From Rhodoferax sp. (GTDB lineage Bacteria; Pseudomonadota; Gammaproteobacteria; Burkholderiales; Burkholderiaceae_C), in the NCBI GenBank assembly GCA_030685025.1, contig JAUXWC010000281.1, positions 161,489 through 225,488 of the forward strand: 64,000 nt of DNA. Direction: 5' to 3'. Below the pieces are notes generated by a model. The model did not search any database. It saw only the letters and a program-made list of their open reading frames with translations, and was not told the origin of the DNA. Of this stretch, positions 1 to 7,805 are shown in pieces. The stretch's first letter is position 1; every line of letters starts with the position of its first letter. A program made the position numbers and the translations under genes.

Positions 1-309
1 GCGCTTCTTTCCGCGCGCTCCCTCGACAGCTTCGCTGCCGACCTGCACGCACATGGCATCGAGCTCAAGCCCGCAGTCAAAAACGGTCGAACGACGGGGC
101 TGTTGCTGCGCCAATTGGGGTCCGAGGAGTGGCTTGCTGGGTCCTCAATTTCGCGCGAGTTCAGTTTGCAAAGAGTGCAGGCGCAAATCGAATTGAATCG
201 TCAGACGATATTGAAAAGAGAGCGTGAGCTACTTGTGGAGCGCCAGCGTGCGGGGATCGAACGCCAGCGCCAGGCGCAGCACGTCCAGCACCCGCGCGAT
301 CGTTACTAA
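1..309 (+). CDS. Relaxase/mobilization-like protein, C-terminal part (partial)
   Basis: An open frame runs in from the window edge to a TAA at 307-309, giving 102 visible residues. The first ~60 residues have the pattern of the end of a relaxase catalytic region: an amphipathic stretch with FAADLHAHGIELKP, then GRTTGLLLR, then a GSSISREFSLQRVQ segment. In relaxases this leads into a charged tail. Here the tail is strongly Arg/Gln/Glu-rich and probably helical. An ATG-like internal start at 103 is not needed because the frame is open upstream. The assignment rests on pattern resemblance and on the mobile-element context. The catalytic Tyr and His residues would lie outside the window. Confidence 0.45.
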   Translation, partial: ALLSARSLDSFAADLHAHGIELKPAVKNGRTTGLLLRQLGSEEWLAGSSISREFSLQRVQAQIELNRQTILKRERELLVERQRAGIERQRQAQHVQHPRDRY

Positions 310-349
310 TTTTCAATTCACTTAAACCACCAACTGAAAGGAAGAAGAA

Positions 350-736
350 ATGTTGAGTAATGTCTTATCAAATTTTTTGGATGGGATCGGGAACGATCCA
401 TCGCAAAAATACCAGGAGTTAGCTCGCGACGCCCGTAAAAAACTCAGTCATGAAGTCAAAACGGAGGCCTGCAAGGCCTGCGAAAAAGCGGGCTGGCTTG
501 CCACCCTTGAAAAATGTTCAAAGGGGTATGAAGAGCTGGTTTTCACCCTTGGAAAATGTGGCGGCGGGGTTGTCCTTCAAGCAAATGACTTATTTGGGTT
601 TTATCCACCGGCAGCTCTATTTTTTTGCAGCGTCAAGGACGAGGAGGACCCGGGTCACAGTGGCCGCCTTGCTGGACGCGTGAGTCAGAGTCAACCCACC
701 GATGGTGATGGTTGGCCGCGCGAGCGGGGGATTTGA
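350..736 (+). CDS. Hypothetical protein, 128 aa
   Basis: The ATG follows a good ribosome site (AAAGGAAGAAG, about 5 nt before the start), 40 bp after the relaxase-like gene. The protein starts with a hydrophobic segment (MLSNVLSNFLDGIG), has a Lys-rich middle containing KACEKAG, and a short hydrophobic patch (FYPPAALFFC). No domain is recognised. A 77-residue frame inside it at 450-683 has no better ribosome site and is treated as a shadow. Its stop (734-736) lies 2 bp before the next start, which suggests translational coupling within a small operon of the integrative element. Function unknown. Confidence 0.5.
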   Translation: MLSNVLSNFLDGIGNDPSQKYQELARDARKKLSHEVKTEACKACEKAGWLATLEKCSKGYEELVFTLGKCGGGVVLQANDLFGFYPPAALFFCSVKDEEDPGHSGRLAGRVSQSQPTDGDGWPRERGI

Positions 737-738
737 CC

Positions 739-1239
739 ATGGACGACTTTTCGTTTTTGACATCCCCGCCCACTGATCCCCTGGCGTTCCTGGACCCTGC
801 AGATCCTGCCCCGCCCGGGGAGCCCTCGACGACTTCGGGGGTGCTTGTCCCCGAAGAAATCGATGAACTCGCTTTGGCTCAATTGGGGTTGGAGGCCGCG
901 CGCAGCGCCGCCGCGGCGCTTGAGGCTGAGCTGGATTTGCTGTGGATCAAAAACCCGAGCGACCCTGATGAAGCGCGCGGGGGGGTGAAGTATTTGGATG
1001 ATCAAGTTGCAGCTTTGGAGGGAAATCCGCAGCGTGAATTTGTCGTTTTGCATAAGGAGAATCGGGCTGTCCTGCTTGAAAACATAAAGGAGTACGAGCT
1101 TATCGAGCATGTCTATATTGAAAAACGGGCTCACTACTTTTTGTTGAAAGGAAAGGTTGACCAGCTCTTGAAAATTCGTGAATCCGATGCTTCGATGGCG
1201 AAAAAGCGAGCAGATGATTACGCAAAACTCTACCCTTGA
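739..1239 (+). CDS. Hypothetical coiled-coil protein, 166 aa
   Basis: The ATG at 739 directly follows the upstream stop. A TTG at 712 would add nine residues but lies inside the previous gene. The N-terminal ~40 residues are Pro/Asp-rich and likely disordered. From about residue 40 to the end the sequence is Ala/Leu/Glu/Lys-rich with heptad-like spacing (for example ELALAQLGLEAARSAAAALE and the final KIRESDASMAKKRADDYAKL), so a coiled coil is expected. No enzymatic motif is visible and no family is recognised. The position between relaxase-like and other small genes suggests an accessory role in the mobile element, which is inference only. Confidence 0.55.
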   Translation: MDDFSFLTSPPTDPLAFLDPADPAPPGEPSTTSGVLVPEEIDELALAQLGLEAARSAAAALEAELDLLWIKNPSDPDEARGGVKYLDDQVAALEGNPQREFVVLHKENRAVLLENIKEYELIEHVYIEKRAHYFLLKGKVDQLLKIRESDASMAKKRADDYAKLYP

Positions 1240-1549
1240 CCGCCGCAGCCCGGAGCAATTTTGCGCAAGCGCAAAACCGGGCTGTTGCCCTGCGGGTCGA
1301 GCCCAAGGTCTCGAGCCTGCGGCCGCCCATCCCTTTGCCGAGCAGCCCTCGCGGGGTCAGCCGTCGCCCGCCCTGGCGCTGCGCTGGGTCGAGCGCCAGC
1401 TCACCCCTGGCGCGCCGGTGGCTTGCCCATCCCCAGAACACGGCCGACGCGCGGAGCGCCTCGGCATTGCAGCCGCCCTGCGGCAGGCTCGCTGCGCTCG
1501 ATGGTCGGTGCCGACCGGCGGTCGGCAGTGGCGCGCTCGCCGCGCGGGC
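1240..1549. other. GC-rich stretch without a convincing gene
   Basis: Three overlapping plus frames and one minus frame are all open here at once (from about 1178, 1236, 1261 and 1357). Their translations are Arg/Ala/Pro/Ser-rich with no recognisable fold. None has a clear ribosome site. This is typical of stop-codon depletion in GC-rich DNA rather than coding. The segment leads directly into the long inverted repeat at 1550-1805, so it may belong to a regulatory, replication or transfer region. Confidence 0.5.
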
Positions 1550-1805
1550 GTCTGTTTCAAGCGGTTCTCCCTTGCCAGCTCTGTACCCAGTCCTTCAACC
1601 TTCACCGTTTCACGACTGTATCCAGGTCACCGGGAAACGCAAGCGCTTTCACGGCATAAAGCCGCTCGTGTCGTCCCTGCGGGACCCACTCTCTATTTAT
1701 TCCATGACGCTTGCGTTTCCCGGTGACCTGGCTCCTTTAGTCGTACGGTGAAGGTTGACGGACTGGGCAGAGCGGACGAGGCAGGGAGAACCGCTTGAAA
1801 CAGAC
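1550..1805. repeat. Large imperfect inverted repeat, arms of ~96-98 bp
   Basis: The left arm 1550-1645 is matched by the reverse complement of the right arm 1708-1805. The outer ends match over at least 20 bp (arm starts GTCTGTTTCAAGCGGTTCTC). The middle part matches with a few substitutions and small indels. The innermost 24 bp (1622-1645 and 1708-1731) are perfectly complementary. The 62-bp centre contains a small hairpin, GTCCC-TGC-GGGAC, at 1673-1685. The whole could extrude as a cruciform or form a very long RNA hairpin. No transposase is adjacent. It could be a MITE-like insertion, a plasmid-type origin or an oriT-like structure. Confidence 0.85.
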
Positions 1806-1902
1806 AAGAAACCACGAGACGGATCAGGTCTCGAACCGGTCAGATTTTCAAGGCCACGAGGCCGCAAACCAACGCGGAACTACCGCAGAAAGAGAGACTG
1901 AA

Positions 1903-2163
1903 ATGGCAAAGGCAAAGCAAATGACACAGACAGAGGCGATCCTGCATGCGGCTCTGGAACCCCGCCACGGCCAGCCTTATGCGACTGACAAAGTAGCAGA
2001 AATCAAAGGGATGAGCAGCGCTCAGGTGTTGGAGTGGTCAACCGTGCACCTGGACCCTCAAAACCGCAGCGCATTTTTTCGCGCCGTGGGCATTGATGAT
2101 TCGGTAGAAACAGCGTCAATTTTGCGCCGGTCATTCGCTGCAATGAAACACCCCTGCTCTTGA
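1903..2163 (+). CDS. Hypothetical protein, 86 aa
   Basis: The ATG at 1903 is preceded by AGAGAGACTGAA and gives 86 residues. The frame is open upstream to 1795, but those extra residues would be encoded partly by the inverted repeat. The sequence contains a polar N-terminus (MAKAKQMTQTEAILHAALEP) and an amphipathic C-terminal half. No domain is recognised. It overlaps a possible TTG start of the next gene (2160), and the ATG of that gene follows 12 bp later, so the two are probably co-transcribed. Function unknown. Confidence 0.5.
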   Translation: MAKAKQMTQTEAILHAALEPRHGQPYATDKVAEIKGMSSAQVLEWSTVHLDPQNRSAFFRAVGIDDSVETASILRRSFAAMKHPCS

Positions 2164-2174
2164 AGGACGCCACT

Positions 2175-2432
2175 ATGACGACACAGATACAACAGCGCAA
2201 GCACGTACCTTCGCACGAAGCGACCGCCGTGGCGCGCTGCCATGCACACCTGACCGGTCTTGACCCTACATGGCTGGAACGTTTCGACGACGCGCAACTG
2301 CCGACCGCCGATCGCAGCACCATCGTTGACCTGCTGCAGACGGCGCCCGATGATTTCGCGCGCGGCCTGCTGTATGGACAACTACTTGCAAGGCTTGAGC
2401 TTGCCCAGGCCACTGGCCGCCCATTCGCTTGA
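2175..2432 (+). CDS. Hypothetical protein, 85 aa
   Basis: The ATG at 2175 lies downstream of a weak AAGGACG site; a TTG at 2160 in the same frame would overlap the previous gene by 4 nt. The product is a small, mostly helical, acidic protein containing LDPTWLERFDDAQLP and a C-terminal Leu-rich stretch (LLYGQLLARLELAQ). No domain is recognised. It resembles the small accessory proteins commonly carried on integrative elements, but nothing in the sequence fixes a function. Confidence 0.5.
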   Translation: MTTQIQQRKHVPSHEATAVARCHAHLTGLDPTWLERFDDAQLPTADRSTIVDLLQTAPDDFARGLLYGQLLARLELAQATGRPFA

Positions 2433-2540
2433 TGGGCTGGCACTTGAATCGTGAAAACCCGCGTGATATTTTGAATAGGGGCTCAGGAAACCCCCAGCAA
2501 CCCGCCGCGAAGCGGCATTCAACAGAATTGGAGAACTGAA

Positions 2541-2885
2541 ATGAGCAAACTTGAATTGATTGGCTACGTCGGGAACGAAGATGAGGAAGCCGCCAGAGTT
2601 GGTTTGGGGGCGACGTGGGATACGGTTGTGGTGCAAAACAAATTGGATCTAAAGGCTGGCAGTGAGAGTCCGAATGGTCCCATGGGTTCGGACGGGGAGC
2701 TGATAGTTGATGAGCGCGAAAAAGCCGTGCAAAAGTTGATGCGCAAAGTCTTTGATGAGCGACTCTACCAAGTGCGTCAAATCACCTACTGGCCTGGACG
2801 GACGACGGAAACGTGGCGGGGGACAACCGTCTACTGCTCTGAAAAATATCTGACGGTTCGACGTTCTGACGGGCAGGTTTTCTGA
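2541..2885 (+). CDS. Hypothetical protein, 114 aa
   Basis: A clear ribosome site (GGAGAACTGAA) precedes the ATG. The protein is soluble and mixed alpha/beta in appearance. It has an acidic N-terminal half and a C-terminal part rich in Arg, Tyr and Thr (around ITYWPGRTTETWRGTT). No signal peptide, membrane segment or known motif is seen. It lies in the same direction as its small neighbours, separated by about 110 bp from the upstream gene and 34 bp from the downstream one. Unrecognised. Confidence 0.5.
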   Translation: MSKLELIGYVGNEDEEAARVGLGATWDTVVVQNKLDLKAGSESPNGPMGSDGELIVDEREKAVQKLMRKVFDERLYQVRQITYWPGRTTETWRGTTVYCSEKYLTVRRSDGQVF

Positions 2886-2919
2886 TTTCATATCTCATTT
2901 TCCGACACCAGACTGCACC

Positions 2920-3153
2920 ATGAAGACCCCTCAAGAACTTGCCAGCAACCCGCTGGACTCCCACACCGAACACGACCGCCGGGCCATGGCACTGAAGCGC
3001 CTGGCGGGTGGTGTCCGGGCTGCAGCGACCGGGCCGTATGGGTTGAATCAGCTCGAAATCGAGGCTTTGCTCGACGCAATGCTCGTCCTGCAGGACCTGG
3101 CATCGGTCAATCAAAAGGCCGGCGATCTGGCCAGGAAACGGAGGGGATCATGA
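2920..3153 (+). CDS. Hypothetical protein, 77 aa
   Basis: A small soluble protein with an acidic, His-containing N-terminus and a helical core (ALKRLAGGVRAAATG, then QLEIEALLDAMLVLQDL). Its stop overlaps the next start as ATGA (3150-3153), a strong sign of translational coupling. No domain is recognised. The pairing with the 173-aa gene suggests the two products act together. Confidence 0.5.
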   Translation: MKTPQELASNPLDSHTEHDRRAMALKRLAGGVRAAATGPYGLNQLEIEALLDAMLVLQDLASVNQKAGDLARKRRGS

Positions 3154-3671
3154 GCCTAGCAGCTGGTTACGCCGCAATGGCGGCCGACGCACAGATGCAC
3201 GCCGTTCAGCGTCGCGCGGAACGGGATCTCCGGACCGCCGAACACCATCACGGGCGGACGATCGCGTTGTTGGTTGCCGCATTCGCTGAGCTGCGGCGTC
3301 TGGACCCTTCGAACCCACTCCACGTCCCGCACGTTCAGGAGCGCATTCGAGACTGGGGCGGGTACACGATCGACCGATCAAAGTCATTCCAGCCGGTGTG
3401 GGACCTCGAGTTTGACCCTGCCGCGATCCTGCGAATGGTTCAGGAAGAGCACGAAGCAGCGAAAGCCGCAACAGTTGCCTCCCTGGAGTTGGCCAAGGTG
3501 GAAACCAAGCGGTGTTTTTTCAGGCCGTGGCTGACGTACGCACGGGTTCTCGGTGTCAAGTTCCCGTCGGCGGAGCTGGCTCATGCCGCGCGGCTTCGCG
3601 CGCTGGCGGCGGCGAGTTGTGCCCAACTGGGGGACGACCTCGATGTAAATCGGCTGCTTCGAAACGCGTGA
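3150..3671 (+). CDS. Hypothetical protein, 173 aa
   Basis: Overlaps the preceding gene by 4 nt (ATGA); GAGGGG lies just upstream. The N-terminal ~50 residues are strongly helical and rich in Ala, Arg and His, including HAVQRRAERDLRTAEHHH. The middle contains a Trp/Tyr-bearing segment and the C-terminal third is again Ala/Leu-rich helix. There is no signal peptide. The last gene of the small-gene run in the integrative element; no family recognised. Confidence 0.5.
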   Translation: MSLAAGYAAMAADAQMHAVQRRAERDLRTAEHHHGRTIALLVAAFAELRRLDPSNPLHVPHVQERIRDWGGYTIDRSKSFQPVWDLEFDPAAILRMVQEEHEAAKAATVASLELAKVETKRCFFRPWLTYARVLGVKFPSAELAHAARLRALAAASCAQLGDDLDVNRLLRNA

Positions 3672-3754
3672 ATATTCACACCTCAGGACAAAGATTCACT
3701 GTCTCTATACCTTTACACTCATTCCGCTGAACGCACAACAAGGAAAACTCTTTC

Positions 3755-4804
3755 ATGAAGACAACCAAACTCCTCCGCGCCGCGGTAACCGCTGTCGCAA
3801 TCGCCACCCTCACCGCATGCGGCGGCGGTGGCAGCGATCCGGCGCCTGTGGTGCCCGTCACGCCTGTGGTGACGATCGGCAACCTGTTGACGACCCCGCA
3901 GGCCTCGCCCTACGTGGCCGGCTCTGCCGAGAAGCGTACGTTCGATGAAATCAACCGGATCCGCATCGGCGGGGGGTTTGGTGCGGCCGTGCATGATGCA
4001 ACGATGGACAAGGCGGCGGCTGCGCATGTGGATTATTGGTTGGCAAATCCAATCAAGAAGGGACACGAGCAGATCCCTGGAAATCCGGGCTTCACAGGCG
4101 TGTGGCCCTGGGATCGCTGCACCGCCGCGGCCGTTGGCGAATCCAGCGCGCTTGCCAGCCTTGGATTTCTCACATGTTCGGAGAACGGCACCATGTCCGA
4201 CTACTCACGCGCTGAACTGCACGTGATGGGCAGCTACGCCTTGGCAACCGGGCACCTGCAAAACGCCTTGGACTATCGTTACAACCGCACTGGGATGTCA
4301 TTCAAGCACAATCCAAGTGGCCTAGATCAGTGGTCGAAGCCTGGCGACGATCCAACGTTTGGAGTCATGAAAGTCGGCTATCGCTCGAACGCAATGGCCA
4401 AGCTCGGTAGCGACAAGGCGAATTCGATTGTCGGGGTCTATCCGTTCGATGGGATGACCGGGGTGGGGATTGGAAAGGCGACGGTAATTCATGGTGTCAG
4501 CAGCCTTGGATACGGGCTGAGCATCCTGGTGCAGTCTTCGCTCAAGGCCAATCCGACCGTGACGACCTTCACGCTACGCAAGGAAGGCGCGACGGCTGAC
4601 ACGCCAACTCGCATTCACCAGGCCGGCACGATGGATGGAACCGAGCCCACTATTGCCGGCTGGGGCATCATGTTCCCCACCGTGGTGCTGGATGTGAACT
4701 CCAAGTACACGGTGACGTTTGCCGGCTCAGTCGATGGCACACCAGTGTCCAAGACCTGGAGCTTCACGACCGGGACCACAGCGGAGTCTCGTTTGGGTGG
4801 TTGA
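3755..4804 (+). CDS. CAP/SCP-domain lipoprotein, 349 aa
   Basis: The N-terminus is a lipoprotein signal peptide ending in the lipobox LTAC with Cys22, followed by a Gly/Ser/Pro linker, so the protein is probably anchored in a membrane on the periplasmic side or outside. The region from about residue 65 to 200 fits a CAP (SCP/PR-1-like, CAP superfamily) domain: an EINRIR helix, then AAVHDATMDKAAAAHVDYW, then GHEQIPG with a His, and later Glu/His-bearing segments (AELHVMGSYALATGH). The C-terminal ~90 residues are beta-rich and may be an Ig-like domain. The start has AAGGA 9-10 nt upstream. It is cargo of the integrative element and ends at a strong shared terminator. Confidence 0.7.
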   Translation: MKTTKLLRAAVTAVAIATLTACGGGGSDPAPVVPVTPVVTIGNLLTTPQASPYVAGSAEKRTFDEINRIRIGGGFGAAVHDATMDKAAAAHVDYWLANPIKKGHEQIPGNPGFTGVWPWDRCTAAAVGESSALASLGFLTCSENGTMSDYSRAELHVMGSYALATGHLQNALDYRYNRTGMSFKHNPSGLDQWSKPGDDPTFGVMKVGYRSNAMAKLGSDKANSIVGVYPFDGMTGVGIGKATVIHGVSSLGYGLSILVQSSLKANPTVTTFTLRKEGATADTPTRIHQAGTMDGTEPTIAGWGIMFPTVVLDVNSKYTVTFAGSVDGTPVSKTWSFTTGTTAESRLGG

Positions 4805-4838
4805 GACAGCATCACCGGCCAGGTGAGCTGGCTAAGCA

Positions 4839-4872
4839 AGAACAAAGGGAGCCAATTGGCTCCCTTTGTTCT
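4839..4872. terminator. Bidirectional terminator, 34-bp perfect palindrome
   Basis: Positions 4839-4872 form a perfect palindrome centred on CCAATTGG, with GGGAGCC stem bases flanked by AAAG on one side and CTTTGTTCT on the other. It lies between the convergent CAP lipoprotein (ends 4804) and repeat-protein gene (ends 4878), so it can end transcription from both sides. Confidence 0.85.
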
Positions 4873-4877
4873 GTGAC

Positions 4878-6425
4878 TCAATAACAATAAATGGATATAC
4901 CTGTGGATTTCGCGGAAAAAGGCTCAAAATGCCCGTTGTCGTAGAGACGTCCGCTCCGGCTCTCTTGATACCGACCGTCATGATATACGCCAAGCGCGCC
5001 GATCGACCACCCAAGCCACTTATCGTAAGACGGTTCCCCCCAGGTTCGCCAAGGTTCTCCGCAACTATCGACGAAACCAGACCAATTGGGGGCGGGCGGC
5101 GTGGTGATCAGGTCGCATATCGCGGTAGATGTCTTAATCCAACTTCCACTTGAGCATGTGAAATCGACGCTGCCGGTGAAACCGGCGATGACATTGAGGA
5201 CACCGAAGACGGAACTCCCACTTGGAGTGGCGGGCAATGGATAGTCGCACGAGTTGGATGAGTACGTGGTCGCAGAGCACGCGGGCGGGGGTGCCGGGTT
5301 GCAGGTGATGCTGACGCCGGTCCAGGCACCGGCGCTGCATGTGGCGGAGTAGCTGCCGGTGTAGCCGGTGGTGCTGGTGGGGATCGATACCGCTGTGCCG
5401 CTTGTGGTGGCGGGCACGCTGTAGCTGCAGGCTCCACTGCCCATGACGGTGCCAGCGCACGGCGCGGGCGGCGGGGCGATGGGGAAGCAGGCGGCGGCGC
5501 CCAATGTCCAGGTGCCGTTCCAGCAACTCAGGATCGCGGTGCCGGTGTAGCCGGGCGTGGTGTTGAATCCGCTGGAGTCCGATCCGCTGGATGTGCCAGG
5601 CACGTTGTAGCTGCATGCTCCACTGACCGCCACGGTCATTGGGCACGGGCTGGCTGGCGGTGGTGGGGCGGTCGGTGCACACGATGCGCCGCTGGTCGAC
5701 CAGGCACCGGCCGTGCACCAGCCGGTGATGGAGCCGCTGTAGCCGGGCGTCGACGTGGTTGCACCGGCTGAGTTGCCGCTGATCGTGGCGGGCAAGCTGT
5801 AGGCGCAGGCACCGGCGTAGACAGTACTTGCCGCGCAGGGCGGCCCCGGTGGGGCAACGACGGTGCAGGATGCGCCACTGGTCGACCAGGCACCGCTGGT
5901 GCAAAGTGCGCTGATGCTGCCCGTGTAGCCGGGCGTCGAGTTCGCCGGTGTAACCGAGGCGCCGTCAGCCGTCGCCGGAGCGTTGTAGGAGCATGATCCC
6001 GCAGAGAAGGTGGTCGCTGCGCACGGAACAGGAATGGGGACGTCAGGCACGCAAGTGACCGATGTCCCGCCCCAACTGCCGTTGGTGCAGGTCATGGAGA
6101 TCACGCCGGTGTAGCCGCCAGTTTTGTTGGGGGCGTTGACCGTGCCACCATTGGGCGCGCCAGGAACGTCAAAGCGGCATGCGCCGCTGGCGTAGTTGAC
6201 TTGCGGTGCGCAGGCCGCGCCAGTGGGCGCGGCAGCAATCGCTATGGCGCACTTGGCCTGGCCGCCGTCCATCTTGTAGGACATGCCGGAGCCGCATTGG
6301 AAGCCGGGGCTCTGGGAGACGGCGGTGGCGCCGGAGCGCCGGGCTTCCCGTGCCGGCGCCTGGGTGCTGGACAGAACTACCAGACTAATTGCAAAAAGCT
6401 TTGGCCAACTGATTTTGATACGCAT
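4878..6425 (-). CDS. Secreted Cys-rich repeat protein (six ~55-residue repeats), 515 aa
   Basis: The ATG at 6425 has GGGTGG 10 nt upstream; an in-frame start at 6488 would put 21 extra residues before the signal peptide and is less likely. Residues 1-26 look like a Sec signal peptide ending in STQAPA. Residues ~40-440 hold about six imperfect repeats of 50-60 residues, each with Cys-x(8-10)-G-(A/S)-C near its start, a PGYTGS-type turn, and a closing Cys about 12 residues after another Cys (for example GAWSTSGASC). They are separated by Pro-rich linkers. The spacing is reminiscent of sushi/CCP modules, but I do not claim homology. The C-terminal ~70 residues are different, Trp/Tyr-rich with one Cys pair. 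Probably a surface or exported protein carried as cargo. Confidence 0.65.
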   Translation of the reverse strand: MRIKISWPKLFAISLVVLSSTQAPAREARRSGATAVSQSPGFQCGSGMSYKMDGGQAKCAIAIAAAPTGAACAPQVNYASGACRFDVPGAPNGGTVNAPNKTGGYTGVISMTCTNGSWGGTSVTCVPDVPIPVPCAATTFSAGSCSYNAPATADGASVTPANSTPGYTGSISALCTSGAWSTSGASCTVVAPPGPPCAASTVYAGACAYSLPATISGNSAGATTSTPGYSGSITGWCTAGAWSTSGASCAPTAPPPPASPCPMTVAVSGACSYNVPGTSSGSDSSGFNTTPGYTGTAILSCWNGTWTLGAAACFPIAPPPAPCAGTVMGSGACSYSVPATTSGTAVSIPTSTTGYTGSYSATCSAGAWTGVSITCNPAPPPACSATTYSSNSCDYPLPATPSGSSVFGVLNVIAGFTGSVDFTCSSGSWIKTSTAICDLITTPPAPNWSGFVDSCGEPWRTWGEPSYDKWLGWSIGALGVYHDGRYQESRSGRLYDNGHFEPFSAKSTGISIYCY

Positions 6426-6524
6426 GATTTTTCCACCCAAAATGTGATTGATTGAGTGCAATCTTTTTGAAACTGCATCTATCCGCAACTAGATTATCTT
6501 GGGTCTGAATCATTATGTCTACGT

Positions 6525-6558
6525 ACGTTTTGCGTACACATTCACGTTTTGCGTACAC
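6525..6558. repeat. Tandem 15-bp direct repeats upstream of the repeat-protein gene
   Basis: ACGTTTTGCGTACAC occurs at 6525-6539 and again at 6544-6558, a period of 19 bp (about two helical turns). Each copy with its flank is also a partial palindrome (GTAC near both ends). They lie 100-130 bp upstream of the start at 6425 and about 75 bp beyond the 3' end of the integrase gene. Regulator sites or integrase arm-type sites are both possible. Confidence 0.6.
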
Positions 6559-6632
6559 TGGTTGAGTTAATACATTTTGTATTAGTACTGGCTGGCGAAA
6601 TTAATAAGACGGGCATTATCGGCCGCTGGTGG

Positions 6633-7658
6633 TTAACCGAGCTTCTGAGCCAGTTTGGTGGCGTGCAATTGCACGTACACCTGAACCATTCTCAATGTCT
6701 TATGGCCAGAGATGGCGGCCAACTCCAGGACTGACAAATCCCCTCGTTCAGCAAAGCGAGATATGGACTCATGACGCAAATCGTGCCAGTGAAAGTCTTC
6801 AATGCCGGCGCGCTTGCAGGCCGTCTTAAAAACGGCGTGCAAGCCTTGCTTTTCCAGCGGCAGGACTCTCCCATCAATCGACCTTGGAAGAGCTTCCAGG
6901 AGGGCCACAGCCCGGCTCGTCAAGGGCACCGCGCGAGCCTCTCCGTTTTTAGTTATCCGAAGGAAGGCTACGCGCTTTTCTAGATTCACATCTTCCCATC
7001 GCAGCGCGAGAAGCTCGCCCTGGCGCAGCGCTGTCTCTACGCTGATCTGGAGGGCTGGCTTGAGCCATGTATTGCTCGACTGCCCGCAGGCCGTGAGCAG
7101 CTTCTCGAAGTCTTCGCCGACAAGGCGTCTGTCTCGCGAAGGGCCGCTGGTGGGCTTGCGAATCATCCCGACCGGATTTCCGTAGGGCAGGGGGATTCGA
7201 AATTCTTTACTTGCCACGTCCAGGACCTTAGACAGTAAATCCAATTCAGTCTTCACCGTGGCGCCGGACACACTGGGCGCGGTCTTGGGGTCATTAAATC
7301 GTGGGTCAGGGTCTTGCAACCGTTGGTCACGATACCAGGCAACCCGGTCTTGAGTCAGCGACGCCATTGAATAAGCGCCAAGTCGATCCACCAGGCGGGC
7401 AAGCTTGTGCTGCCAGCCCACGCCGCGGTAATGGTGTGGCGCAAACTCAGCCGTGAAGCGCGCAGCGATTTCCTTGAACAGCGTGCGCTCGGCCAGCGCG
7501 GTCGAGATGAACGCGCCTTTGTCCATGTCGGACTCCACTGACCTGGCCCAGGTTTCCGCTTCGCTTTTGGTCCTGAAAGTGCGCGACTGCGCAGGCCAAC
7601 CTTTTCGCCGGATTCGCGCTTGCCAGTAGCCACTTTCTCGCTGATCGAACACCGCCAT
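6633..7658 (-). CDS. int: Tyrosine recombinase / integrase, 341 aa
   Basis: Site-specific recombinase that should insert and excise the element at the tRNA. The catalytic set is complete: Arg212 (TALRQGE), Lys237 (ITKNGE), His292 and Arg295 (HDLR), His319 (SGHKT) and Tyr328 (VQVYVQLH). The N-terminal ~60 residues are an arm-binding-like beta segment (YWQARIRRKGWPAQSRTF), followed by a SAM-like core-binding domain. The ATG has AAAGGAATTTCCC upstream. The 341-aa length is normal for phage/ICE integrases. Immediately upstream lie two TGGCAC direct repeats (7684-7689, 7695-7700), a candidate autoregulatory or arm site. The 5' end faces the tRNA fragment. Confidence 0.92.
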   Translation of the reverse strand: MAVFDQRESGYWQARIRRKGWPAQSRTFRTKSEAETWARSVESDMDKGAFISTALAERTLFKEIAARFTAEFAPHHYRGVGWQHKLARLVDRLGAYSMASLTQDRVAWYRDQRLQDPDPRFNDPKTAPSVSGATVKTELDLLSKVLDVASKEFRIPLPYGNPVGMIRKPTSGPSRDRRLVGEDFEKLLTACGQSSNTWLKPALQISVETALRQGELLALRWEDVNLEKRVAFLRITKNGEARAVPLTSRAVALLEALPRSIDGRVLPLEKQGLHAVFKTACKRAGIEDFHWHDLRHESISRFAERGDLSVLELAAISGHKTLRMVQVYVQLHATKLAQKLG

Positions 7659-7805
7659 GGGAAATTCCTTTAAAAATGCTCAGTGGCACCGTTTTGGCAC
7701 GGAAACTACTTTTTAATTCCTGCAATGGTCCGATAACCCGCATGGAATATAGCATTTTCATTGTAAATTATTTCCCCTGCTAAGGGAGTATGGGGTGTAG
7801 AGCCT

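Noticed and set aside
1178..1751. Three long overlapping plus-strand frames (132-182 residues)
   Set aside because: All three frames and one minus frame are open at once, products are Arg/Pro/Ala-rich and lack ribosome sites, so this is GC-driven openness.
4878..6425. Repeated sequence considered as a CRISPR array
   Set aside because: Repeats are in-frame protein repeats of about 150-180 bp with variable sequence, not short identical repeats with spacers.
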